Positions 1 to 6,090 of a DNA stretch of 8,149 nucleotides are shown here, piece after piece (within the stretch, counting starts at the first letter, position 1; each line of letters opens with the position of its first letter). The notes below the pieces were generated by a model. It was given only the letters and a program-made list of their open reading frames with translations, was not told where the DNA came from and ran no database searches. The translations under genes and the position numbers were made by a program. This DNA comes from Patescibacteria group bacterium UBA6102 (GTDB lineage: Bacteria > Patescibacteriota > Minisyncoccia > Minisyncoccales > UBA5738), in assembly GCA_002423555.1 (NCBI GenBank), contig DIWQ01000031.1:1-8149 (forward strand). Reading direction: 5' to 3'.

Positions 1-55
1 CAAACAAAAGCACCGCAATCGGCAAAAATATAAACAACGGCAAGTATCGTTTCAT
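1..55 (-). CDS. Partial gene leaving the left edge; N-terminal signal peptide or membrane anchor
   Basis: An ATG on the minus strand opens a frame that stays open to the left edge and reads MKRYLPLFIFLPIAVLLF. Two basic residues followed by about 15 hydrophobic residues is the pattern of a signal peptide or signal anchor, so the product is probably secreted or membrane-bound. Only 18 codons are visible, so no family can be named. It lies downstream of the membrane-anchored gene at 192-776 on the same strand and could be co-transcribed with it, although a strong hairpin (125-156) lies between them. No clear Shine-Dalgarno is seen; a TTTAAT that could be a -10 box lies just upstream. A chance hydrophobic frame cannot be excluded over so short a stretch. 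Confidence 0.45.
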   Translation of the reverse strand, partial: MKRYLPLFIFLPIAVLLF

Positions 56-124
56 GTTTCATCAATTAAATACATTTGATTGAATTTGATTGGATTGGAA
101 ATTAAAATTTGAATCCGGCAAATC

Positions 125-156
125 CTGACAAATTTTGCGGTCGCAAAATTTGTCAG
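125..156. repeat. Perfect 14-bp inverted repeat (hairpin) with GGTC loop
   Basis: CTGACAAATTTTGC at 125-138 is followed by GGTC and then its exact reverse complement at 143-156. Beyond one bulged C, flanking AAAT and ATTT can add four more pairs. It lies 36 nt after the stop of the minus-strand gene ending at 192 and about 70 nt before the start of the gene at the left edge. On the minus strand the hairpin is not followed by a U-tract; on the plus strand the following ATTTTCATTTG is only mildly U-rich. It may be a 3' mRNA-stabilising hairpin, a weak bidirectional terminator or a dispersed palindromic element. Confidence 0.7.
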
Positions 157-191
157 ATTTTCATTTGTTGCCGCTTCCCGCGCCAAATTTG

Positions 192-686
192 TTAATTGCC
201 GTAGATGAAGATGAACACTCCGTTTGCATCTTTGTCGCCTTGATTTTTGCTCATTCTGACGATGTGGCTTTGTTGATCGTTGAACTTTTCCGAAGCATAG
301 ATATAGTCGCCGTAAGTAAATCGGGGGCAACCGGCGGCACCGATCGGGTCGCCGCCCTCAATAAACAAATCAACCGGAGATATCCAGCCATGGCCGCCGC
401 ACTCCATTCCAACTCCCTCCATGCTCCACGAAAAACGACTCAACGTTCCTTTTATCATTGCGGAAAATTCATTGTGATAGATCGGGTTCCCTTCGGCGTC
501 TTGATCGTTGGCCGGACTGGATTCTTTCACCAACGTCATTTTGGACGATGCCGGCGCGGAAAAATCATGATATTTGATCTCTCCCGCCGGCGCGGCGCCA
601 AGTTTGGCAATCGCGTCTTCAAGGGCGACTTCCAGCATTAACGCCTTCCAATTTAATACAAGACCGATGAAAAACAAAACCGGCAA
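192..686 (-). CDS. Membrane-anchored protein of unknown function (open part of a frame-disrupted gene)
   Basis: The open frame runs from TTG at 686 to TAA at 192. An ATG at 638, residue 17, has GGAAGG five bases upstream and is an alternative start giving 148 aa. Neither is likely to be the original start: the first residues, VLFFIGLVLNW, are the second half of a transmembrane helix whose first half (IAIRIAGFLIAGF) lies just upstream in another frame, and a further in-frame N-terminus begins at ATG 776. After the helix comes a probably extracytoplasmic region rich in Gly and Asp, with single cysteines in the MECGGHGW and AAGCPRF motifs that could form a disulfide. I recognise no family. The promoter at 824-832 points into the gene. 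Either two sequencing indels or real decay explains the broken frame. Confidence 0.6.
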   Translation of the reverse strand: MPVLFFIGLVLNWKALMLEVALEDAIAKLGAAPAGEIKYHDFSAPASSKMTLVKESSPANDQDAEGNPIYHNEFSAMIKGTLSRFSWSMEGVGMECGGHGWISPVDLFIEGGDPIGAAGCPRFTYGDYIYASEKFNDQQSHIVRMSKNQGDKDANGVFIFIYGN

Positions 687-776
687 TCAAAAAGCCGGCA
701 ATCCTTATGGCGATATTTTAATTGAAACTGATCGCGAACGGCAAACTTTATTTTCCGGCGGTTTTTCTCCTCCCAT
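670..776 (-). pseudogene. Frame-shifted 5' part of the membrane-anchored gene
   Basis: From ATG 776 a frame reads MGGEKPPENKVCRSRSVSIK and stops at TAA 707-705. A second frame, open across roughly 715-670, encodes AIRIAGFLIAGFVF. The first frame resumes at 686 with VLFFIGLVLNW. Adding one A to the A-run (tttt at 716-719 on the plus strand) and removing one T from the next T-run (aaaaa at 670-674) joins all three into a single protein of about 195 aa: a basic N-terminus, one transmembrane helix of about 20 residues and the soluble domain. A 15-nt repeat (ccggcaatc at 680-688 and 695-703) encodes IAGFL-IAGFV, which supports the middle frame as coding. Two opposite indels, both in homopolymers, suggest read or assembly error more than decay. 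Confidence 0.55.
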
Positions 777-823
777 AGAGAAACAAAATATTTTTCCGGC
801 GGCAACGCACGCCGGATATTTTA

Positions 824-851
824 ATTATATCACCCCCTGATTTTCCCGCAA
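824..851 (-). promoter_or_regulatory. Extended -10 promoter of the membrane-anchored gene
   Basis: On the minus strand TG-A-TATAAT lies at 832-824, a perfect extended -10 element. TTGCGG (851-846) lies 16 nt upstream as a poor -35. The predicted start near 817 would leave a leader of about 40 nt before the ATG at 776, which favours that ATG as the original start codon. Confidence 0.6.
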
Positions 852-859
852 TCCCCAAC

Positions 860-1015
860 TTGGCACGGTGAAACCTAATCAAGAAAATTAGCAACCACCA
901 TTTCCTCCCGTATCCCTCCTCCTAATATGATTGTTGCTCGCACCCTCCACTATCTTTTAACTTGCATCGCCTTCCTCTTTTTTTTCTAAACTTCAAAAGC
1001 GCCCGGCGCTTTTTT
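860..1015 (+). ncRNA. Candidate C-rich small RNA with promoter and terminator
   Basis: The stretch 777-1086 has no convincing gene. On the plus strand TTGGCA (860-865) and GAAAAT (883-888) are separated by 17 nt, a fair promoter match. About 110 nt later comes a perfect intrinsic terminator (995-1015), which no plus-strand gene in the window explains. The interval between is C- and U-rich and has CCTCC at 904-908, 915-919, 918-922 and 944-948, plus CCTC at 974-977. Such C-rich unpaired motifs are typical of small RNAs that bind Shine-Dalgarno sequences in low-GC Gram-positive bacteria. TCCTCCC (903-909) could pair with GGGAGGA at the start of the neighbouring gene's mRNA. Expression is inferred only; the tract may simply be purine-rich spacer read from the other strand. 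Confidence 0.3.
995..1015 (+). terminator. Intrinsic terminator on the plus strand
   Basis: AAAAGCGC (995-1002), loop CCG, GCGCTTTT (1006-1013) and two more T form an 8-bp perfect stem with a U-rich end. The plus-strand orientation gives the better tail. It isolates the synthetase gene from upstream transcription, or ends a small RNA. Confidence 0.65.
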
Positions 1016-1042
1016 GGTTTGTGGGGCAGGATGTTGTAAAAT
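1014..1042 (+). promoter_or_regulatory. Candidate promoter of the acetyl-CoA synthetase gene
   Basis: TTGGTT (1014-1019) and TAAAAT (1037-1042) are 17 nt apart; the match to consensus is 3 of 6 and 5 of 6. The expected start near 1049 gives a leader of about 38 nt. The terminator's T-run overlaps the -35 element. No Shine-Dalgarno precedes the ATG at 1087. Confidence 0.35.
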
Positions 1043-1086
1043 AAAAATATCAACCGTATGGCCGGATAAACGATAAAAATCTTATT

Positions 1087-3195
1087 ATGCAAAACGAACC
1101 ATTGGACGGATTTTTCAATCCCCAAACCATCGCCGTCATCGGCGCCAGCGACCGTCCCCATTCGGTGGGCGGCGCGATTTTTTCCAACATCAAAAACGGC
1201 ACATTTACCGGGAAAGTGTTTCCGGTCAACAACAAAAATGCCTCCGTGCAGGGTCAAAAAGCGTTTCCTTCCGTCGGCGATATCAGCGAAAAAGTTGATT
1301 TGGCGGTGATTGCCGCGCCGGCCCCCGCAGTCTTGCCGATTTTGGACGATTGTGCCCGCGCCGGCGCCGGCGGCGCAGTAATTGTGTCGTCAGGGTTCAA
1401 AGAATCCGGTAAACAGGGAAAAAAAGATTTTTCTGCGATACAAAAACTTGCCCGAACTTCGGGAATGCGGATTTTGGGGCCAAATTGCCTGGGTTTTGCC
1501 AATCCCCGCGCAGGACTGAACGCCAGCTTTGCGCCGCAATCGCCCCTGCCGGGAAGCATCGCCTTTATTTCTCAAAGCGGCGCGCTTTGCGGCACTCTCT
1601 TGGATTGGTCTTTGCGCGACAATATCGGTTTTTCGCACTTTGTATCCATTGGTTCGGCGGCCGATATTGATTTTGCCGAAATGATTGAATATTTTTCCCG
1701 CGATGAAAACGTCGGCAGTATTCTGCTCTATATGGAATCTTTAAACGACGGTCCGCGCTTCATCGCCGCGGCACGCGATTTTTGCCAAACCAAACCAATC
1801 GTTTGCCTGAAAGCCGGCGCCAATTCCGCGGGCGCGGCGGCGGCGGCATCGCACACCGGCGCGATCGCCGGCAACGACAAGGTCTTTTCAGCGGTTTTTG
1901 AACGTGCCGGAGTGATCCGCGCCGCCACCATCAGTGAATTTTACAATTACGCCCGCACGCTCAACCATTGCAAAAAACCACAAGGCCGCCGTTTGGCGAT
2001 TATCACCAATGCCGGCGGCTCGGGCGTTATTTCAACGGATTTTCTGGCGCAAAACGGCGGCGAATTGTCAAAATTGGCGACAAAAACCATCAAAACGCTG
2101 GCCAGCACACTGCCGCCGGCGGCCAGCCGCGCCAATCCGATTGATGTTTTGGGCGACGGCGCGCCGGAGCATTACCGCGCCGCCGTGAGCGCCTGTCTGA
2201 AAGACAAAAATGTTGACGGCATTATGGCAATCATTTCGCCGCAAGCCGTCACTCAAAGCAAAAAAATCGCCGAAGGGATCGCCGGCATTGAGGACATTGC
2301 CGCCAAACCGGTCTTTATTTCTTTTATGGGCGCGGCCCGCGTGGCCGAAGGCGTGGAAATTTTCCGGCGCGCCGGCATTCCGACCTACCGCACGCCCGAA
2401 AAAGCCATTGCCTGCTTTTTGGGACTGGCAAAATGGCAAAAAGATTTAAAAAGGGCAAAAAAAGCTTTTTCCCGGGTCCGCTTTGATTTTGATTCCGCCA
2501 AAAATACCGCGGCGGAAGTTTTTGCCGCGGCGGCAGAAAAAAAACAAAGCATTATTGACGGCGAAGCGGCGCGAAAAATCCTGCAAGCCTACGGCCTGCC
2601 CGGCAATCCGGCGCACCCGGCGAAAACCGCCGGACAGGCGGCGACCATCGCCAAAAAAATCGGCTTCCCCGTGGCGTTGAAACTGCAATCCGGCCTGGCA
2701 CACAAAACCGAACTTGGCGGCGTGCGTTTGAATCTTGATACCGCCGCCGAAGTCAAAAAAGCGTTTAATGAAATTGAAAAGAACGCCGAAAAACATTTGC
2801 GGGCGAAAGATTTTCGGGAAATCACCGTGGAAAAAATGGTTGATAAGAAATACGAATTGATCGTCGGCGCCAAGATTGATCCTCTCTTCGGCCCCGTGAT
2901 CGTTTTTGGCGCGGGCGGCACCGCCGTGGAGATTTTTGACGACACCGCCATCGGCCTGCCGCCGCTGGACGCCGCCGGCGCGAAAGAATTGATGGCCAAA
3001 ACCAAAATTTTCAAACTGCTCAAAGGCTACCGCAACATCAAAGGCGCCGATATTGAAGAGCTTGCCGGCGTGATGGCGCGTTTTTCCCGCTTGCCGCTGG
3101 ATTTTCCCCAAATCAAAGAAATCGACATCAATCCGCTGGCGGTTGATCAAACCGGCATCGTCGCCCTTGACGCCAAAATCATTCCGGAAAAGTGA
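1087..3195 (+). CDS. Acetate--CoA ligase (ADP-forming), fused alpha-beta chain
   Basis: This 702-aa protein converts acetyl-CoA (or a related acyl-CoA), ADP and phosphate to the free acid, CoA and ATP, a cytoplasmic energy-conserving step of fermentation. The alpha part comes first: a Rossmann-type CoA-binding fold with AVIGAS (16-21), GPNCLG (131-136), SQSGAL (162-167), the acidic motif ADIDFAEMIEY (192-202) and SHTGAIAG, whose His256 matches the phosphorylated histidine of the family. The beta part, from about residue 485, is an ATP-grasp domain with AHKTELGGV (His539 matches the second phosphohistidine), DPLFGPVIVFGAGG and the terminal EIDINPLAV. All expected catalytic residues are present, so it should be active. 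The fused order alpha then beta is the common bacterial form. Substrate preference cannot be read from sequence. It is convergent with the DUF192 gene, the stops being 3 nt apart. Confidence 0.93.
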   Translation: MQNEPLDGFFNPQTIAVIGASDRPHSVGGAIFSNIKNGTFTGKVFPVNNKNASVQGQKAFPSVGDISEKVDLAVIAAPAPAVLPILDDCARAGAGGAVIVSSGFKESGKQGKKDFSAIQKLARTSGMRILGPNCLGFANPRAGLNASFAPQSPLPGSIAFISQSGALCGTLLDWSLRDNIGFSHFVSIGSAADIDFAEMIEYFSRDENVGSILLYMESLNDGPRFIAAARDFCQTKPIVCLKAGANSAGAAAAASHTGAIAGNDKVFSAVFERAGVIRAATISEFYNYARTLNHCKKPQGRRLAIITNAGGSGVISTDFLAQNGGELSKLATKTIKTLASTLPPAASRANPIDVLGDGAPEHYRAAVSACLKDKNVDGIMAIISPQAVTQSKKIAEGIAGIEDIAAKPVFISFMGAARVAEGVEIFRRAGIPTYRTPEKAIACFLGLAKWQKDLKRAKKAFSRVRFDFDSAKNTAAEVFAAAAEKKQSIIDGEAARKILQAYGLPGNPAHPAKTAGQAATIAKKIGFPVALKLQSGLAHKTELGGVRLNLDTAAEVKKAFNEIEKNAEKHLRAKDFREITVEKMVDKKYELIVGAKIDPLFGPVIVFGAGGTAVEIFDDTAIGLPPLDAAGAKELMAKTKIFKLLKGYRNIKGADIEELAGVMARFSRLPLDFPQIKEIDINPLAVDQTGIVALDAKIIPEK

Positions 3196-3198
3196 GAA

Positions 3199-3666
3199 TC
3201 AAAACTCAATGATGGCACGATTGCCGATCCGCACGCTGGTTTTTTGCGTCTGGCCGGCAGAAATCTCCAACACGTATTTTGCCGGCTCCTCAGGAACATA
3301 ACTCGGACAGGAATCGGCAACGCACGGCGGCGTATTTTCCGAAATGCCGACAATTTCGCCGGCGGAGTTCATCCAGACAATATCCAAGAATATCAAGGTA
3401 TTCTTCATCCAGAACGAATGTTTTTCTTCCCGGTCAAAAACAAACAACATCCCCTCGTTTTCGTCCAAGCTTTCACGAAACATTAGCCCCCTTGCCCGAT
3501 CAATCGGATCGTCGGCAACTTCAACCTCATAGCAAAAGCCATTCAGGCAAACTCGCGGCGCGTTAATTTCAACCGCGCTTCCCTTTTTCCTCGGAAAAGA
3601 AGCAACGATGCCGGCAATAAAAATCACTGCCGCGAAAACCAAAATTATCAAAACTTTTTTAGCCAT
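3199..3666 (-). CDS. DUF192 family protein, membrane-anchored
   Basis: This 155-aa protein has a short basic start and a hydrophobic helix (about residues 5-23), then a DUF192 domain that would lie outside the cytoplasmic membrane. Family landmarks are RGLMFRESL (59-67), GMLFVFD (72-78), FWMKNTLIFLDIVW (85-98) and the C-terminal EPAKYVLEISAG (127-138). Cys40 and Cys45 (CLNGFC) and Cys115 and Cys120 (CVADSC) form two spaced pairs that could make disulfides; the second lies where many DUF192 proteins carry cysteines. The family's function is unknown. I prefer the ATG at 3666 over the GTG two codons upstream, because AAGG lies five bases before the ATG but abuts the GTG. It follows the SIS-domain gene by 24 nt, probably in one operon, and has no visible terminator. 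Confidence 0.88.
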   Translation of the reverse strand: MAKKVLIILVFAAVIFIAGIVASFPRKKGSAVEINAPRVCLNGFCYEVEVADDPIDRARGLMFRESLDENEGMLFVFDREEKHSFWMKNTLIFLDIVWMNSAGEIVGISENTPPCVADSCPSYVPEEPAKYVLEISAGQTQKTSVRIGNRAIIEF

Positions 3667-3690
3667 ACGCACCTTTTCACAACGGCTCTC

Positions 3691-4563
3691 TTACCAAACT
3701 TTGTTGAATTCCCAACCTTGTTTTTTGGCATTCTCGAAATAGTTGCGCAAAATATTTTGCGAATCGGCAGTGGTCTGATTTTTGCCGACAATATAGTGAA
3801 CGGCCAAAATCGCCTCAATGTATGAACCGGCGTCAAAACGCCACCAATCGCCCTCGCCTTCGTAATCGCAATTGATGCAAACAATCAAGCGATCGGCATT
3901 GGGTTGCAAAAGCATCCCATGCGCCGCGTTGGAGTGTCCGCCCGCGTCCGCGCCCAAGCCGGCCAAAGATTCGGCCACCTTTCTTTTTGCCACGCGGCCG
4001 GCAGGTTCATATTTGTCGTCGGTCAAAAAGAAAATGAATTTATATCGGCGCAAATCCGGAACTTTCAGATTTTTGATCCTTTCGTCGGCGCCGGAGATGT
4101 CCTCTTTTAAAATGCCATAGAGCATCGCCGCGTAGGTGCTCACATTATAGGTCGGCGGCTCCTTGATCGCCGGAAACGCGAAAATATCTTCAACGCGCAA
4201 AAACTTTCCCGCCGGCGGTTCGGGATTGGAAGTGATGAGTTTCGGCCGTCGGCCGTTTTGGGCAAGCCATTGCGCCATCTTCACGCCGTCCTTGCCGCCC
4301 GAAGCGTTAATGATATAAACATCGCGGTCGCTATCATCGCAATTTTTGAAAAAGCTTTGATAATCAACCACCGAAAAACCCGCACCGCCGAATTCCCGCG
4401 CCAAAATCCGCCCGGCGTTGGCGGCATTGCCCGAACCGACAAAAACATTGCGGCAGTTTTTTTTGATTTCAAGTTTCGGATATTCCCACTTGGGCAAATT
4501 TTCCAAAGTTTGCCGCACGTAATAATCCAGCGTTTCAATTTTTTGATTCTCCAAATTTTCCAT
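3691..4563 (-). CDS. SIS-domain (phosphosugar isomerase-like) protein
   Basis: This 290-aa protein has a sugar-isomerase (SIS) fold. The N-terminal half shows the first strand and glycine-rich loop (NVFVGSGNAANAGRIL, 39-54), then DVYIINASGGKDG (81-93), which corresponds to the sugar-phosphate-binding loop, normally S-x-S-G-x-T. A third strand, PKLITSNP (107-114), and EPPTYNVST (135-143) follow. The second half (FIFFLTDDKYEPAGRVAKRKVAESLAG, then GGHSNAAHGM at 208-217) looks like a second SIS-like half, as in phosphoglucose/phosphomannose isomerases. The loop lacks the usual serines and threonine, so substrate and catalysis are uncertain; it could also be a sugar-phosphate sensor. It has no DNA-binding or glutaminase domain. 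The ATG at 4563 has no Shine-Dalgarno. It leads the operon with the DUF192 gene, from a probable extended -10 at 4592-4600. Confidence 0.72.
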   Translation of the reverse strand: MENLENQKIETLDYYVRQTLENLPKWEYPKLEIKKNCRNVFVGSGNAANAGRILAREFGGAGFSVVDYQSFFKNCDDSDRDVYIINASGGKDGVKMAQWLAQNGRRPKLITSNPEPPAGKFLRVEDIFAFPAIKEPPTYNVSTYAAMLYGILKEDISGADERIKNLKVPDLRRYKFIFFLTDDKYEPAGRVAKRKVAESLAGLGADAGGHSNAAHGMLLQPNADRLIVCINCDYEGEGDWWRFDAGSYIEAILAVHYIVGKNQTTADSQNILRNYFENAKKQGWEFNKVW

Positions 4564-4591
4564 AGTTTTGGCAGTTTTTTATTATGCCGTT

Positions 4592-4600
4592 ATTTTAACA
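4592..4600 (-). promoter_or_regulatory. Extended -10 element for the SIS-DUF192 operon
   Basis: On the minus strand TG-T-TAAAAT follows the terminator U-tract without a gap; the terminator's last T is the T of TG. The predicted start near 4585 leaves a leader of about 22 nt. There is no good -35. A second, weaker candidate is CATAAT (4586-4581). Confidence 0.4.
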
Positions 4601-4626
4601 AAAAATCGCCCGAAAGGCGATTTTTT
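4600..4626 (-). terminator. Intrinsic terminator after the helicase gene
   Basis: An 11-bp perfect stem (AAAAAATCGCC with GGCGATTTTTT on the plus strand) encloses a CGAAA loop, with T6 on both strands, so it could work in either direction. It begins 5 nt after the helicase stop codon and mainly serves that gene. Confidence 0.85.
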
Positions 4627-4631
4627 GGCAT

Positions 4632-5867
4632 TTAATCAATGAAGGTGATCGCCTTGCCAAAATTGGCGCCCCGGCCGGTTCTGCCGATGCGGTGGACATA
4701 GTCCTCCCAAGTTTGCGGCAGATCATAATTGATCACATGCGTCACATGGGCAATATCCAATCCGCGCGCGGCGACATCGGTGGCCACCAAAACTTGAACG
4801 CGATCGGATTTAAACGTTTCCAGCGCCTTGACGCGCCGCGAATATTTCTTGTCCCCATGGATGGATTCGGCCTTGATGCCGGATTTTTCCAAAGTCTTGC
4901 AAAGTTTTTCCACGCCGAATTTCGTGCGGCCGAAAATCAGAACTTTTTTGAATTCTTCCCGAACAAGCATTTCGCGCAAAAGGTCAACCTTGTTGCGTCC
5001 GGCGACTTTCACCACATCCTGCTCCACATTTTTTGAAGTATCGCGGGTTTTGATGGAAATAAAAACCGGTTCGCGCAAGAATTCGCCGATCAAGCGTTTG
5101 ATTTCCGGCGACAGCGTCGCCGAGAAAAACAAGGTTTGCCTCTCCCTGGGCATGCCCGCCATCAAAAACCGCATATCGGCGATGAACCCCATATCCATCA
5201 TCCGGTCAGCTTCATCCAAAACAATTGCGGAAAATTCCGCCAAATTGATTCTTTTGCGGTCAATAAAATCTTTCAACCGCCCCGGAGTGCCGATAATGAA
5301 ATTGTTGAAATAGCGCAACTGCGCCAATTGGCGGCCAACGCTTGCCCCGCCCACGCAACACGCCGAAAACATTTTCATTCCTTGCGCCAACTTTTTGAAT
5401 TCTTCATCGGTTTGCGCCGCCAGTTCGCGCGTGGGCGCCACAATCAGAATCCTCATTCGCCGATTTGATAAAACCTTGTTGATCAGCGGCACCAAGAATG
5501 CCGCGGTTTTGCCCGTGCCGGTATCGGCGACGCCCACCACGTCCGCACCGCTCAAGATCGGCGGAATCGCCAATTCTTGAATCGGCGTGGCATTTTGATA
5601 GCCGACGGCCGCAATTCTTCGCTTGAGGATTTCATCAATGGAAAAATCGGCGAATTTGGCACTGTTCATCCGTTCGCCTCCGTTGCCGTCAACCATAACG
5701 GCCTTATTCACGAATTTCGCCGGATCAATTTTGATACCGCCAAAACCTCTTTTCTTCGCGCCGAAATTTTTGGGAGCGCGATAACGCGGTCGGCGATCGC
5801 CGACCGAAAACGATCTTGACTTCATAAAATAACCGCCAAAACCGCCGCTTCTTTCTTTTGTCTGCAT
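4632..5867 (-). CDS. DEAD-box RNA helicase
   Basis: This 411-aa ATP-dependent RNA helicase would unwind or remodel RNA in ribosome assembly or mRNA turnover. A basic, Gly- and Arg-rich tail (1-65) precedes the core. The Q-motif region is ATPIQE (93-98); motif I is ADTGTGKT (114-121), Ia PTRELA (145-150), TPGR (194-197), II DEAD (218-221), III SAT (249-251), V ATDVAARGLD (362-371) and VI HRIGRTGR (392-399). The protein ends about a dozen residues after motif VI, so the C-terminal RNA-binding extension of many bacterial homologues is missing and the basic N-tail may replace it. ATG 5867 is chosen because AGGAAG lies six bases upstream; an in-frame TTG at 5954 would add 29 basic residues. Its own promoter gives a long structured leader, and a terminator follows the stop. 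Confidence 0.93.
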   Translation of the reverse strand: MQTKERSGGFGGYFMKSRSFSVGDRRPRYRAPKNFGAKKRGFGGIKIDPAKFVNKAVMVDGNGGERMNSAKFADFSIDEILKRRIAAVGYQNATPIQELAIPPILSGADVVGVADTGTGKTAAFLVPLINKVLSNRRMRILIVAPTRELAAQTDEEFKKLAQGMKMFSACCVGGASVGRQLAQLRYFNNFIIGTPGRLKDFIDRKRINLAEFSAIVLDEADRMMDMGFIADMRFLMAGMPRERQTLFFSATLSPEIKRLIGEFLREPVFISIKTRDTSKNVEQDVVKVAGRNKVDLLREMLVREEFKKVLIFGRTKFGVEKLCKTLEKSGIKAESIHGDKKYSRRVKALETFKSDRVQVLVATDVAARGLDIAHVTHVINYDLPQTWEDYVHRIGRTGRGANFGKAITFID

Positions 5868-5916
5868 ACTTTTCTTCCTTTTTGGCCCGTTATGTTTTCC
5901 AGGGCGCTTGCCAAAC

Positions 5917-5977
5917 GAAAAACCGGCCAATATTTCATTTCGCCAGTTTTTCAAGAGCCGCGATACTGCCGGTTCTC
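5917..5977 (-). promoter_or_regulatory. Competing hairpins in the helicase leader
   Basis: In the transcript GAAAAACTGGC (5952-5942) pairs with GCCGGTTTTTC (5927-5917) as an 11-bp stem with one G-U pair and a 14-nt loop. The same 3' arm can pair instead with GAGAACCGGC (5977-5968) over 10 bp, with two G-U pairs. The two structures exclude each other, an attenuator-like layout that ends about 50 nt before the start codon. The ligand or trigger is unknown. Confidence 0.4.
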
Positions 5978-6040
5978 ACTGAGGACAGGATTGATAATAA
6001 TGCCTGAACAAAAACTAACGAGAATTTCAATTATGCTTCC

Positions 6041-6069
6041 ATTCAATCACAAAACGGCAGAATTGTCAA
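6041..6069 (-). promoter_or_regulatory. Sigma-70-type promoter of the helicase gene
   Basis: On the minus strand a perfect TTGACA (6069-6064) is followed after 17 nt by TTGAAT (6046-6041), with TG one base before the -10. Transcription should start near 6034, leaving a leader of about 167 nt before the ATG at 5867. The promoter begins 22 nt after the DUF5671 stop with no terminator between, so read-through may add to expression. Confidence 0.7.
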
Positions 6070-6090
6070 TAGCGCACATTTCAACCGCGG

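Noticed and set aside
52..330. 92-codon minus-strand frame across the hairpin at 125-156
   Set aside because: Overlaps the gene ending at 192 in another frame and reads through the inverted repeat; composition is unlike a protein.
686..707. Alternative genetic code with TGA (and TAA) read through in the 192-776 gene
   Set aside because: TGA ends the synthetase, DUF192 and DUF5671 genes at family-consistent positions, and the middle segment makes sense only in another frame, so indels explain the stops better.
712..826. 12-bp direct repeat GATATTTTAATT (712-723 and 815-826) and 11-bp repeat TTTTCCGGCGG (751-761 and 792-802)
   Set aside because: Offsets differ (103 and 41), so they do not reflect one duplication, and they have no operator-like spacing to the promoter beyond one copy touching the -10.
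922..1257. 111-codon minus-strand frame spanning the terminator and the synthetase start
   Set aside because: Overlaps the conserved Rossmann start of the synthetase and passes through the terminator; low-complexity basic tail with no family resemblance.
2446..3150. 234-codon open frame antisense to the synthetase gene
   Set aside because: Rich in Phe, Gly, Arg and His, as expected from reading GCC/AAA-biased codons backwards; no recognisable domain, and the sense strand encodes clear catalytic motifs.
4258..4635. 125-codon plus-strand frame opposite the SIS gene
   Set aside because: Shadow of the SIS coding strand; it also runs through the helicase terminator.
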